A program made the translations under genes and the position numbers. The notes below the pieces were generated by a model. It did no database searches, was not told the origin of the DNA, and saw nothing but the letters and a program-made list of their open reading frames with translations. From contig CALBIC010000036.1 of assembly GCA_937892915.1 (NCBI GenBank), forward strand, positions 1 through 38,798: a stretch of DNA of 38,798 bases, in the 5' to 3' direction. How positions within the stretch are numbered: position 1 is the stretch's first letter; the number at the start of each line of letters is the position of its first letter. Positions 16,058 to 24,203 of this stretch are shown here, in pieces. Source of the stretch: UBA5972 sp002430125. Lineage in GTDB: Bacteria; Pseudomonadota; Alphaproteobacteria; Rhodobacterales; Rhodobacteraceae.

Positions 16058-16210
16058 GGGGGAGAATTCATAATGAAATAGACAGGTATTTCTTGCGTCA
16101 AAGACCTAAGGCTTTTGGTTTGATGTAACGCCGCTGTCACAATCCCATGTCAAATCAAACGCGGTCACTTAGAACCGCGCAGTTATCTATAACCACAGAG
16201 AGGATAATCA
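16058..16210 (+). promoter_or_regulatory. Structured leader of the ABC operon with a start-Lys-stop mini-ORF
   Basis: A strong ribosome site (GGGGGAG) is followed by ATG AAA TAG at 16073-16081, a minimal two-codon reading frame. Downstream, GTTTGAT (16118-16124) pairs with ATCAAAC (16154-16160), and CGCGGT (16160-16165) pairs with ACCGCG (16174-16179) around eight bases. The two stems share one base, so they may compete or stack. The true gene start follows at 16211 after GAGAGGATAATC. I do not recognise a known riboswitch class. Confidence 0.5.
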
Positions 16211-18250
16211 ATGAAACGAATACTACTTTCCGGGGTCGCACTGGTTGCATTAAGCGGGGCGTCATTTGCTGCCTGCCCGGCTGTGACTGTTGCAGATTCC
16301 ATGGGTGTCGCCGCCGGCGCATACCCTCAGCAATACGAATTGACTGAATTCCAGGGCTTGGCAAGTTGCACAATGGAATTTGCGTCGAACCCAGCCCTTG
16401 CAGACATGAACACGAAAATTCGCGGTAACGCTGCATTGCCTGCGCTGGCTGATCGCCTGCCTTCCGAACCGCTGGTTGTAGCACCTTATAACAGCATCGG
16501 CACTTATGGCGGCACGTTTGATGCGATGTCAAATGCAACCGAAGCGGGTACATCCGACTTTATGTCGGTGCGCCACGTGAACCTTGTGCGCTACTCTGAT
16601 GACCTGTCGACCATCGTGCCAAACGTGGCAAAAAGCTGGTCGTGGAATGCGGATTTCACCCAACTGACATTTGTTTTGCGTAAAGGCCATAAATGGTCCG
16701 ACGGCGAGCCGTTTGGTGCTGAAGATGTAAAGTTCTGGTATGACAACCTGCAGCTTGACCCCAATGTTATCGCGAAACCGAAAGACTATGTTCTGGTTGG
16801 TGGCGAGCGGATGACCGTTGACGTGATTGATCCGCAAACCGTGCGTTTCAATCTGCCAGCTCCAAAACCTGGCTTGCTGTCACATTTCGCCAACCACTAT
16901 GCACAGGGTTTTCAGGCCAAGCATTTCCTTGGCAAATTCCACCCCGATATCAATCCGGACGCAGATAAACTGGCCCAGAGCATGGGCTTTGAAAACGGCT
17001 ATGCGGTCATAATGGCCTATTATGGCAGTTCAGATTGGATGGATACACCGACACCTATGTTGTCGGCGCCAGACAAAGTTGCGGGCATGCCAAAGGACGC
17101 AGCACCAACGCTGGAAAGCCATATCGTAATTTCGGAAACCACCGAAGGTCGCCATTTTGTGGCCAACCCATATTTCTATATGGTGGACACCGCTGGCAAC
17201 CAACTGCCTTATATCAACGAACAAGACGAGATTTTCGTTGGTGAAAGCGAAGTGCGTTTGCTGAAACTGGTGAACGGCGAAGTTGATTATAAGGCACAGG
17301 CGCTGAACCTTGATTACGCGCCTATCCTGCTGGAAAATCAGGAAAAGGCCGACTTTACGGTCGATCTGAAACCTGAAATCACCATGCCGACATTTGCGTT
17401 CAACGTGACCTCGGAAGATTTGGCCAAGCGCGAAGTGTTTGGTGATCTGCGGTTCCGTCAGGCGATGTCAGTTGCGATGAACCGTGACGAGATTAACGAA
17501 GTCGCGTTCTTTGGTCTGGGTGCCGGTCAGCAGTATATCGCTTTCTCGCCAACCCCCAGCTTTATCGGCAAAGATTGGGAACAGTATTACACCCAGTTTG
17601 ATCCGGCATTGGCCAATAAACTGCTCGATGAAATGGGCATGGTTGACAAAAACGGCGACGGAATGCGCGAAATGCCAAATGGCGAACCGCTTGTTCTTAA
17701 CCTGCAAGTTGCGACCCAGGGCATGTCGATAAAAGTGGTCGAACTTGTTGGCCAAAACTGGAAAGAAGTCGGCATCAACAATGCGGTAAAAGAGGTTACG
17801 ACCGACGAATACCGTTCGGCGCAATCTTCCAACCAACTTGACGTGACGATGTATGAGAAAAGTGTTCCTTTGGCCGTAATGCTTGGCAATGCCGAGCTGT
17901 TTATACCGCCATTCGACAGCTACTTTAACATGCGTTCCGCGATGCTTTGGGGCGAATATGTTCAATCTGGTGGCACTGCTGGCGTGAAGCCTCCGGCATA
18001 TGTCTATGAAATGATTGAAGATATTGCCAAGTTTCAATCGGCACCTGTTGGGTCGGCTGAATCAAACGCACTTGGGTTGAAACTGGTTGCCAATATGACC
18101 GGCAACCTGCTGTTCATTGGTACGGTAAAAGGGGCATCCCCGATCTATCACGCCAATTCCCTCAAGAACTTTACCGAGTTCAAGACAGCATCCTACGCTT
18201 ACTATCGCGCCTATCCTTATCGGCCAGCGCAGTGGTTCCTTACCAAGTAA
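16211..18250 (+). CDS. ABC transporter substrate-binding protein, family 5, long type
   Basis: A 679-residue periplasmic binding protein of the peptide/nickel/opine family (SBP family 5). A signal peptide (KRILLSGVALVALSGASFA) is cleaved before ACP. The middle carries the family motif region around VPNVAKSWSWNADFTQLTFVLRKGHKWSDG, abridged here, and RFRQAMSVAMNRDEIN. It is longer than typical DppA/OppA proteins (about 500-540) and resembles in size the AgpA-type proteins linked to alpha-galactosides in rhizobia, so a glycoside or another bulky solute is as likely as a peptide. A calcium-loop-like DKNGDGMRE stretch lies near residue 479. It is the first gene of a five-gene importer and is followed by hairpins that may raise its expression over the downstream genes. 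The substrate is unknown. Confidence 0.92.
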   Translation: MKRILLSGVALVALSGASFAACPAVTVADSMGVAAGAYPQQYELTEFQGLASCTMEFASNPALADMNTKIRGNAALPALADRLPSEPLVVAPYNSIGTYGGTFDAMSNATEAGTSDFMSVRHVNLVRYSDDLSTIVPNVAKSWSWNADFTQLTFVLRKGHKWSDGEPFGAEDVKFWYDNLQLDPNVIAKPKDYVLVGGERMTVDVIDPQTVRFNLPAPKPGLLSHFANHYAQGFQAKHFLGKFHPDINPDADKLAQSMGFENGYAVIMAYYGSSDWMDTPTPMLSAPDKVAGMPKDAAPTLESHIVISETTEGRHFVANPYFYMVDTAGNQLPYINEQDEIFVGESEVRLLKLVNGEVDYKAQALNLDYAPILLENQEKADFTVDLKPEITMPTFAFNVTSEDLAKREVFGDLRFRQAMSVAMNRDEINEVAFFGLGAGQQYIAFSPTPSFIGKDWEQYYTQFDPALANKLLDEMGMVDKNGDGMREMPNGEPLVLNLQVATQGMSIKVVELVGQNWKEVGINNAVKEVTTDEYRSAQSSNQLDVTMYEKSVPLAVMLGNAELFIPPFDSYFNMRSAMLWGEYVQSGGTAGVKPPAYVYEMIEDIAKFQSAPVGSAESNALGLKLVANMTGNLLFIGTVKGASPIYHANSLKNFTEFKTASYAYYRAYPYRPAQWFLTK

Positions 18251-18271
18251 AGTGACCATCTAAAGAACTGG

Positions 18272-18328
18272 TCGCGGGCAATTCACATTGCCCGTGATCC
18301 AACAAAAAGCAGGGCCAAAATGGCCTGC
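18272..18328 (+). promoter_or_regulatory. Two intercistronic hairpins after the binding-protein gene
   Basis: The first stem pairs 18272-18282 with 18287-18297 (11 pairs including one G-U) around TCAC, with core CGGGCAAT/ATTGCCCG. The second pairs GCAGG (18309-18313) with CCTGC (18324-18328), with extra internal pairs. There is no T-run. Such structures between binding-protein and permease genes commonly protect the upstream mRNA and lower downstream expression; that role is inferred here. Confidence 0.65.
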
Positions 18329-18356
18329 AAATACAAACAGGGACGGTAGATTCGCG

Positions 18357-19361
18357 ATGTTTCAGTTTTTACGGTTCGCCGCAATCCGGGCGTCTTTGGC
18401 CATTTTCACGCTGGTTCTGGTTTCGTTTATCGTATTTTCCCTGATGGAGCTGGTCCCCGGCGATTGCGCCGAGCGGTACCTGGCTTTCAAAAACTCGCAA
18501 GGCGCGGTAATTTCGGTCGCTGATATCGAAGTTGAAAGGGTTCGGCTGGGGCTGGACAAACCTTACTTCACGCGTTGGGTCAGTTGGATTGTCAACGCGT
18601 TTCAGGGCGAGTTCGGCGAAAGTTGCATCCTGCGGCTGGATATCAGCCAGTTACTCGGGCAAAAAATCTGGCTGAGCATTGGGATTTGTCTGTCCTCCTT
18701 GGTCGTTGCGTATGCGATTGCCATTCCGGTTGGGATCATCGCTGCAACTTCGAAAAACCCGTTTCTGAACAACAGCTTGCGCCTTGTCAGTTATCTGGGA
18801 CTGGCACTGCCGAATTTCTTGCTGGCGCTGATGATCATGCTGTTTTCCACGATGGTGTTCGGTGACAGCCTGACGGGGCTGTTTTCCAAAGAATTCCGCG
18901 ATGCGGAGTGGTCTTACGACCGGGTTCTGGATTTCCTGTCGCATGTCTGGTTGCCGGTGTTCATTCTGGGCTGGTCGGCCACGGCCTTTGCCATCCAGAC
19001 GGTGCGCGCCCTTATGTCCGATGAAATCAGCAAGCTTTATGTCACGGCTGCGGCTGCGCGCGGAGTGTCCGGGTCACGTTTGTTGCTGCGCTATCCGGCG
19101 CGACACGCCCTGACCCCGATCATCAATTCGCTGGGTTTTGATTTGAATCGCATCTTTAACGAACTTCCAATCGTCGCCCTTATCCTGACATTGACCGAGG
19201 CGGGGTCGCTGTTGATCGAGGCTTTGGCGCGCTCGAACGATCAACAGCTTGCCGGGGCGATCATCTTTTTCCTGACCGCCAGCATCGTTGGAATCAACTT
19301 CCTTACGGACATCATTCTGGCGCTGACCGACCCGCGCATTCGCAACAGTATTCTGGGGTAA
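18357..19361 (+). CDS. ABC transporter permease, DppB/OppB type
   Basis: A 334-residue inner-membrane permease with an N-terminal helix and TM-rich BPD_transp_1 domain. The N-terminus FLRFAAIRASLAIFTLVLVSFIVF is the anchor helix. The ATPase-contact EAA region reads VTAAAARGVSGSRLLLRYPAR. The start is the ATG at 18357 with AGGGACGG upstream; an upstream in-frame ATG at 18288 would run through the second intercistronic hairpin and is less likely. It pairs with the next gene to form the channel. The sequence VPGD is followed by about 50 residues before the channel domain, as usual for OppB. Confidence 0.93.
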   Translation: MFQFLRFAAIRASLAIFTLVLVSFIVFSLMELVPGDCAERYLAFKNSQGAVISVADIEVERVRLGLDKPYFTRWVSWIVNAFQGEFGESCILRLDISQLLGQKIWLSIGICLSSLVVAYAIAIPVGIIAATSKNPFLNNSLRLVSYLGLALPNFLLALMIMLFSTMVFGDSLTGLFSKEFRDAEWSYDRVLDFLSHVWLPVFILGWSATAFAIQTVRALMSDEISKLYVTAAAARGVSGSRLLLRYPARHALTPIINSLGFDLNRIFNELPIVALILTLTEAGSLLIEALARSNDQQLAGAIIFFLTASIVGINFLTDIILALTDPRIRNSILG

Positions 19362-19366
19362 CGGAC

Positions 19367-20509
19367 ATGACAGATGCACCCAACATGGACGTGAACGTCA
19401 ATCAGAAAGCCAAGGATGCCTATTTTACGGCCTCGCAAGGCCAGTTGATTTGGACGCGTTTCAAGAAGCAAAAAGCCGCGATGGTGGGCGCCTGGGTCTT
19501 GGTCGTGTTGATCATCTCAGGTCTTTTTGCGCCGTTCCTCACGCCATATGATCCAACCATCGCAGGGCGCGATAAAACCTATCAAAACGGTGCGCCGCAA
19601 TTGCCAAGCTTTTGCGATGAGAACGGCTGTTCATGGCGTCCGTTTGTTTACACCTATGAACGCGAACGCTCGATCAAGACCAATTTCCGCTGGGTCAGCA
19701 CGGTGAACATTGAAAAGCGCCGCTATATGCAATTCTTCGTTCAAGGCGATGAATACACGTTGCTGGGCCTAGGCTTTTCGACGCATTTGTTTGGGGTGGA
19801 TACCGGAAAAGTCCATCTGTTTGGCACAGATTCCACCGGCAAAGACATCCTGTCGCGTACGTTTCATGCGATCAACACCTCGATGGCAGTTGGTACAATT
19901 GGCGTGTTTATCTCCTTTGTTCTGGCGCTGATTATCGGGGGTGTGTCGGGGTATTACGGCGGCTGGATTGATTCAGGGCTGCAAATGGTCACGGACGCGG
20001 TGCGAACGATACCAGCAATTCCGTTGTTTATGGCGTTGGCGGCGTTCATTCCCGATACTTGGAGTGCCGAGATGCGGTTCTTTTTCATCTCGATCATCCT
20101 TGGCTTTATCGGCTGGCCTACGCTTGCGCGACGGGTGCGAACGCATCTGTTAACAGAACGAAATCAAGAATATGTGCTAGCCGCAAAGCTGTGCGGGGCA
20201 TCGCCAGGGCACATTATCCGCCGGCACCTGCTGCCCAGTTTTACCAGCTATATCATTGTTGATCTGGTGATCTCGTTTCCGTACATGGTGCTGTCGGAAA
20301 CCGCCTTGTCTTTCATTGGCCTTGGGCTGAAAGACCCGGTAAATTCGCTGGGCGTGATGCTGCAAAGTGTCACCAGTGCCGATGTTTTGTTGAATTACCA
20401 ATGGTACTTTATTCCGGTGATATTCTTCATAACCCTTGTGCTGGCCTTTGTTTTTGTCGGTGACGGTCTGCGCGACGCGGCTGATCCTTATTCGGATACC
20501 AAGAAATGA
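19367..20509 (+). CDS. ABC transporter permease, DppC/OppC type, with periplasmic insertion
   Basis: A 380-residue permease, longer than the usual 290-310. After the first membrane helix (VGAWVLVVLIISGLFAPF) there is an extra segment of roughly 100 residues (about 65-150), with two cysteines (FCDENGCSW), before the familiar HLFGTDSTGKDILSR motif and the BPD_transp_1 channel domain. The EAA loop is VLAAKLCGASPGHIIRRHLLPS. The insertion lies on the periplasmic side and could contact the long binding protein. It follows the first permease by five bases and overlaps the first ATPase by four (ATGA). Confidence 0.93.
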   Translation: MTDAPNMDVNVNQKAKDAYFTASQGQLIWTRFKKQKAAMVGAWVLVVLIISGLFAPFLTPYDPTIAGRDKTYQNGAPQLPSFCDENGCSWRPFVYTYERERSIKTNFRWVSTVNIEKRRYMQFFVQGDEYTLLGLGFSTHLFGVDTGKVHLFGTDSTGKDILSRTFHAINTSMAVGTIGVFISFVLALIIGGVSGYYGGWIDSGLQMVTDAVRTIPAIPLFMALAAFIPDTWSAEMRFFFISIILGFIGWPTLARRVRTHLLTERNQEYVLAAKLCGASPGHIIRRHLLPSFTSYIIVDLVISFPYMVLSETALSFIGLGLKDPVNSLGVMLQSVTSADVLLNYQWYFIPVIFFITLVLAFVFVGDGLRDAADPYSDTKK

Positions 20510-21504
20510 CGCGTTTGCTGGAAGTTGATAACCTGACCCTGCAATTTGACACAGATGAGGGTCGGATCACGGCAGTGGATGATGTTTCATTCGCGCTTGA
20601 TGCCGGGCAGGTGATGGGCTTGGTCGGGGAAAGCGGGTCGGGAAAGTCTGTCACGGCAAAGGCATTGATGAAGCTTAATCCGGGCAACGCCGTTTATTCG
20701 GATAAAACAAAAATCACTCTGCATCTGGAAAGCGGGTCGGTTGATATCATGTCGCTGCGCAACAGCACTGAAATGCAAGTCGTACGCGGCGGCGCGATCT
20801 CAATGATTTTTCAAGAACCGATGGCCAGTTTTGCACCCGCAATTACCATTGGCGATCAGATGGTTGAACAACTGCTGATCCACACAAAGCTGAACAAGAA
20901 AGGCGCGCGCGAGCTTTCTATCGAAATGCTCGATCGCGTCGGAATTTCCGATGCCGCCAAGCGGTTCGGGCAATATGCGTTCGAACTGTCCGGCGGGATG
21001 CGTCAGCGCGCGATGATTGCGATGGCCCTGTCAACCAAGCCCAAACTATTGATTGCGGATGAGCCGACTACTGCGTTGGATGTCACCATTCAGGCGCAAG
21101 TGATTGATCTGATGAAAGATCTGGTCACTGATTTTGGTATGGGAATTATTTTCATAACCCATGATCTTGGGGTAATTGCGCAAACTGCCGACCATGTTGC
21201 TGTGATGTATTTGGGCCGGATCGTCGAACAAGGCCCGGTCAGGGATGTGATACGTACTCCGGCGCATCCATATACCAAGGGTTTGTTGGCAGCTTTGCCT
21301 AACCTCCACGATCTTGACAGTCCGTTGGTGGCTGTACCCGGTGATATTCCGTCGCCATTGGAACGCCCCAGTGGATGTGTTTTTCACACCCGCTGTTCGG
21401 TAGCACTTGCTGGCCGGTGCCAGACCGAAATCCCGCGCTTTTCCAATGTCAGCGCCAACCACCGGGCCGCGTGCCATTTGGTGGAAACGAAAGGCGGCAT
21501 CTGA
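20506..21504 (+). CDS. ABC transporter ATPase, DppD/OppD type
   Basis: A 332-residue ATP-binding subunit. Walker A GESGSGKS is at 41-48, the signature LSGGM at 161-165, Walker B LLIADEP at 181-187, and the switch histidine in IFITHDLG. The C-terminal oligopeptide-transporter tail (PSGCVFHTRC and following cysteines) identifies the DppD/OppD class. An insertion around residues 60-95 is longer than usual in this class. It overlaps the permease by four bases and the next ATPase by one base (TGATG), so all are translationally coupled. It hydrolyses ATP at the inner face of the membrane to drive import. Confidence 0.95.
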   Translation: MTRLLEVDNLTLQFDTDEGRITAVDDVSFALDAGQVMGLVGESGSGKSVTAKALMKLNPGNAVYSDKTKITLHLESGSVDIMSLRNSTEMQVVRGGAISMIFQEPMASFAPAITIGDQMVEQLLIHTKLNKKGARELSIEMLDRVGISDAAKRFGQYAFELSGGMRQRAMIAMALSTKPKLLIADEPTTALDVTIQAQVIDLMKDLVTDFGMGIIFITHDLGVIAQTADHVAVMYLGRIVEQGPVRDVIRTPAHPYTKGLLAALPNLHDLDSPLVAVPGDIPSPLERPSGCVFHTRCSVALAGRCQTEIPRFSNVSANHRAACHLVETKGGI

Positions 21505-22502
21505 TGACCGACAAGCCCTTGATATCTGCCCGTGACTTGTCGGTGCACTATCCGCTGCGCGGCAATGTGCTTGGCCCCAAACAGGTGGTCCGGGCTGTTG
21601 AGGGTGTGAATATCGACATTGAACGCGGCAACTTTTACGGCTTGGTCGGCGAAAGCGGATCAGGCAAAACCACGCTTGGCCGCGCGATGCTGAAGGCCAC
21701 ACCGATTACACATGGTGACGTAACCTATGATGACGGGCAGGTCCGGTACAACCTTTCGACCCTTAAAGGCGCCGAACTGAAAGATTACCGGTCGCGCGCG
21801 CAGTTGATTTTTCAGGATCCCTATGCAGCGCTTAGCCCACGGATGACGGTACGCGATATCATCGCCGAGCCGCTGGAAGTCATGGGCCTGACAAAATCCC
21901 GCGAAGAGACCGACCAACGCGTTCGTGAAATAGCTGCGAAATGCCGTTTGAATCTCGAGCATCTACGCCGCTTTCCGCATGCGTTCTCAGGTGGTCAGCG
22001 CCAGAGAATTTCGATTGCCCGCGCGCTGGTTTCAAGGCCGCAATTTGTGGTGGCTGATGAAAGTGTGGCGGCCCTTGATGTATCAATTCAGGCCGATGTT
22101 CTGAACCTGCTGAAATCTATCCAGCAAGATATGGGGCTGACATTTCTGTTCATAAGCCATGACTTAAGTGTGGTTGCGCATATCTGCGATCATGTTGCGG
22201 TGATGTATCTGGGCCGGTTGGTGGAAACCGCACCCACGCGGGATTTGTTTGCCGCACCCCGGCACCCCTATACCAAGGCGCTGCTGTCAGCGATCCCGTC
22301 GCTTGATCCGGATGATCGCGGTAAGGCGCAAAAACTAGAGGGCGAAATTCCGTCGCCCACCAACCCGCCGCCGGGTTGTAAATTTCAGACCCGCTGCCCG
22401 TTTGCGATTGATATTTGCCGCACGCTGGAACCAAAGCTCGAGAAATCCGGCAAAGAACATGACGTCGCCTGCCATCGCTGGAAAGAGTTGATGGAAGAGT
22501 AG
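21504..22502 (+). CDS. ABC transporter ATPase, DppF/OppF type
   Basis: A 332-residue second ATP-binding subunit, forming the heterodimer with the preceding one. The start is placed at the ATG at 21504 (TGATG overlap); an upstream in-frame ATG at 21375 only reads through the preceding gene. Walker A GESGSGKT is at 49-56 and the signature FSGGQ at 161-165. Walker B ends DES rather than the usual DEP (FVVADESVAALD). The C-terminal PPGCKFQTRCPFAIDIC tail is typical of the OppF class. It ends eight bases from the stop of the opposing hydrolase gene, without an obvious terminator between. Confidence 0.95.
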   Translation: MTDKPLISARDLSVHYPLRGNVLGPKQVVRAVEGVNIDIERGNFYGLVGESGSGKTTLGRAMLKATPITHGDVTYDDGQVRYNLSTLKGAELKDYRSRAQLIFQDPYAALSPRMTVRDIIAEPLEVMGLTKSREETDQRVREIAAKCRLNLEHLRRFPHAFSGGQRQRISIARALVSRPQFVVADESVAALDVSIQADVLNLLKSIQQDMGLTFLFISHDLSVVAHICDHVAVMYLGRLVETAPTRDLFAAPRHPYTKALLSAIPSLDPDDRGKAQKLEGEIPSPTNPPPGCKFQTRCPFAIDICRTLEPKLEKSGKEHDVACHRWKELMEE

Positions 22503-22510
22503 GTTCTGGC

Positions 22511-24058
22511 TTAGGTCGGATGCTCCGGGAAAACGCCGCTATCGGTGATTTTGTAATCCGATAGAGCGTGATCAGCGTGCTTCATCCGGTGGCTCAGCAG
22601 TTTTCGGGTAAGCCGCAGCAATGTCGCTGCGTGGGCTGGATCATCAGCCAGATTGTGCATCTCATCCGGGTCGTTGTTCAGATCAAACATCAAAGGCGGC
22701 AGATCACCATTGAAATGCACCAGCTTGAAATGGGCCTCGCGCAGAATAGCGACGTTACTTTCGCGTAACTCCAAACCTGTCAGGCGTTGAAACGCCGTGG
22801 GGGTGTCGGGTTCGCCAAGGTCAAGCTCCAGATGCACGCAGTCCTTCCAGTTGTCGGGCGGATTGGAATTCAGGAAACCACCCAAGCTGCGACCATTCAT
22901 GCCGGGCGCTGCTTTGCCACCCGCCAGATCAAGGATGGTTGGCGCAAGGTCAATTGACTCGGTCAGTGCCGCAACTGTGCTGCCGTGGCTTTCCGGTGAA
23001 AGCGGGTCCCGGATGACCAGCGGCACGCGAAAAGACGGGTCATAGATATGTTGCTTGCCCCACATATGATGATCGCCCAGCATCTCACCGTGATCGGCCG
23101 AGAGTACGATCAGCGTGTCGTCATACTGTCCCGTTTCCTTCAAAAAGCTGATGACGCGGCCGATATGTGCATCAACCTCGGTCGCCAGCCCCAGATAAAG
23201 TGCACGCAGCATTTGCACATCGGCGTCATTTTTCGCGCTGATCTGGCCATTACACCCTTTCACGAAGCTTTCCATCGGGGGGCGGTTCTGAGTGGCGACA
23301 AACGCGGGATGAACCGCCACCTCGTCCGCCGGGTCAGTTTGGCGGGCGGGCATTGGTAATGTATCGCCCTGATAAAGCTGATTGTAAGGTGCCGGTGCGA
23401 CAAGCGGCGGGTGCGGGCGGATATAGGTGAGCAACGCAAACCATGGTTTCGACGGTGGTGCCGCCATTTGGCGCAGGAATTCATCGGTCAAAAAGGCAGT
23501 GTCGCTGTCCTCGGCGGCATAAAACGCCGGGTCGTCAGGGCGTGGTGGACGGGTCGGATCAGGCGATTTCGGGACATAGAAATCTTTGTAGTCCGGCGTG
23601 TCATAGCCCTTATCGCGCAAAAATTTCTGCCAAGGCCGGCTGCCGGTTTCCTGACGCATTTCCAGAAGTTCGGTGAAACCGGGCATGACTTCTTCGTAGG
23701 TCTGTAAAACCGGATCATCCGGGGATTTCCCACGCGGATCGCGGCTGGTATCCGTGTAGCCGAACAGCAGGGGATCAAACCCCAGTTTACGCATTTCCAG
23801 CGCGATATTGGTAATGCCCTCGGACATCGGTGTGCCATTGCGCACCGACCGGTGGTTCATCGCATAAAGCCCGGTCAGAATACTGGCGCGCGACGGGCCA
23901 CACGGATTGGTCACTGAAAAGTGGTTGGTAAAGGTCACAGCCTCGGATTGCAGGGCGCGAATGTTCGGCAGTTTGACGTGTTGCGATAACGCGCCAGTCA
24001 CGCAGTCGGCCCGAAGCTGATCGATCAGGATAAACAAAATATTTTTGCGGCTTGGCAT
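22511..24058 (-). CDS. Phosphonate monoester hydrolase/arylsulfatase-family enzyme
   Basis: A 515-residue formylglycine hydrolase of the alkaline phosphatase superfamily. Cys53 in NPCGPSRASILTG is the CxPxR site converted to formylglycine. Other catalytic positions known from rhizobial phosphonate monoester hydrolase (PMH) appear in register: Asp13-Gln14, Asn74, Tyr101, Thr104, His216 (IRPHPP), Asp322-His323 (SADHGEMLGDHH) and Lys335. The C-terminal HRMKHADHALSDY segment also resembles PMH more than choline or aryl sulfatases. PMHs hydrolyse phosphonate monoesters, phosphodiesters and sulfate esters. There is no signal peptide, so it is cytoplasmic. It has a GGAG ribosome site and is divergent from the GMC gene. 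The neighbouring phnWAY set favours a phosphonate ester substrate, but sulfate or phosphodiester activity is possible. A maturation enzyme is not in the window. Confidence 0.85.
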   Translation of the reverse strand: MPSRKNILFILIDQLRADCVTGALSQHVKLPNIRALQSEAVTFTNHFSVTNPCGPSRASILTGLYAMNHRSVRNGTPMSEGITNIALEMRKLGFDPLLFGYTDTSRDPRGKSPDDPVLQTYEEVMPGFTELLEMRQETGSRPWQKFLRDKGYDTPDYKDFYVPKSPDPTRPPRPDDPAFYAAEDSDTAFLTDEFLRQMAAPPSKPWFALLTYIRPHPPLVAPAPYNQLYQGDTLPMPARQTDPADEVAVHPAFVATQNRPPMESFVKGCNGQISAKNDADVQMLRALYLGLATEVDAHIGRVISFLKETGQYDDTLIVLSADHGEMLGDHHMWGKQHIYDPSFRVPLVIRDPLSPESHGSTVAALTESIDLAPTILDLAGGKAAPGMNGRSLGGFLNSNPPDNWKDCVHLELDLGEPDTPTAFQRLTGLELRESNVAILREAHFKLVHFNGDLPPLMFDLNNDPDEMHNLADDPAHAATLLRLTRKLLSHRMKHADHALSDYKITDSGVFPEHPT

Positions 24059-24203
24059 TTGCGGCTCCGTTTTCGTTCAACCATGAAGCACATGATCCGT
24101 GTGCAGGAGCAACCGAAAAATATGTCACAGAAGCAGCGTTTTCCGTCTGGCGTTACTGCATTTGGGGTGATTTACATTCGTATGAAGAGACACCGGAGGG
24201 TCG

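Noticed and set aside
16134..16152. Possible Pho box (CTGTCA ... ATGTCA) before the ABC operon
   Set aside because: The two half-sites are 13 bases apart rather than 11, and the flanking consensus is poor.
22511..24058. Choline sulfatase (BetC) assignment for the formylglycine hydrolase next to a choline-dehydrogenase-like gene
   Set aside because: The C-terminal region and the active-site set in register fit phosphonate monoester hydrolases better, and no betaine aldehyde dehydrogenase or betI is present.
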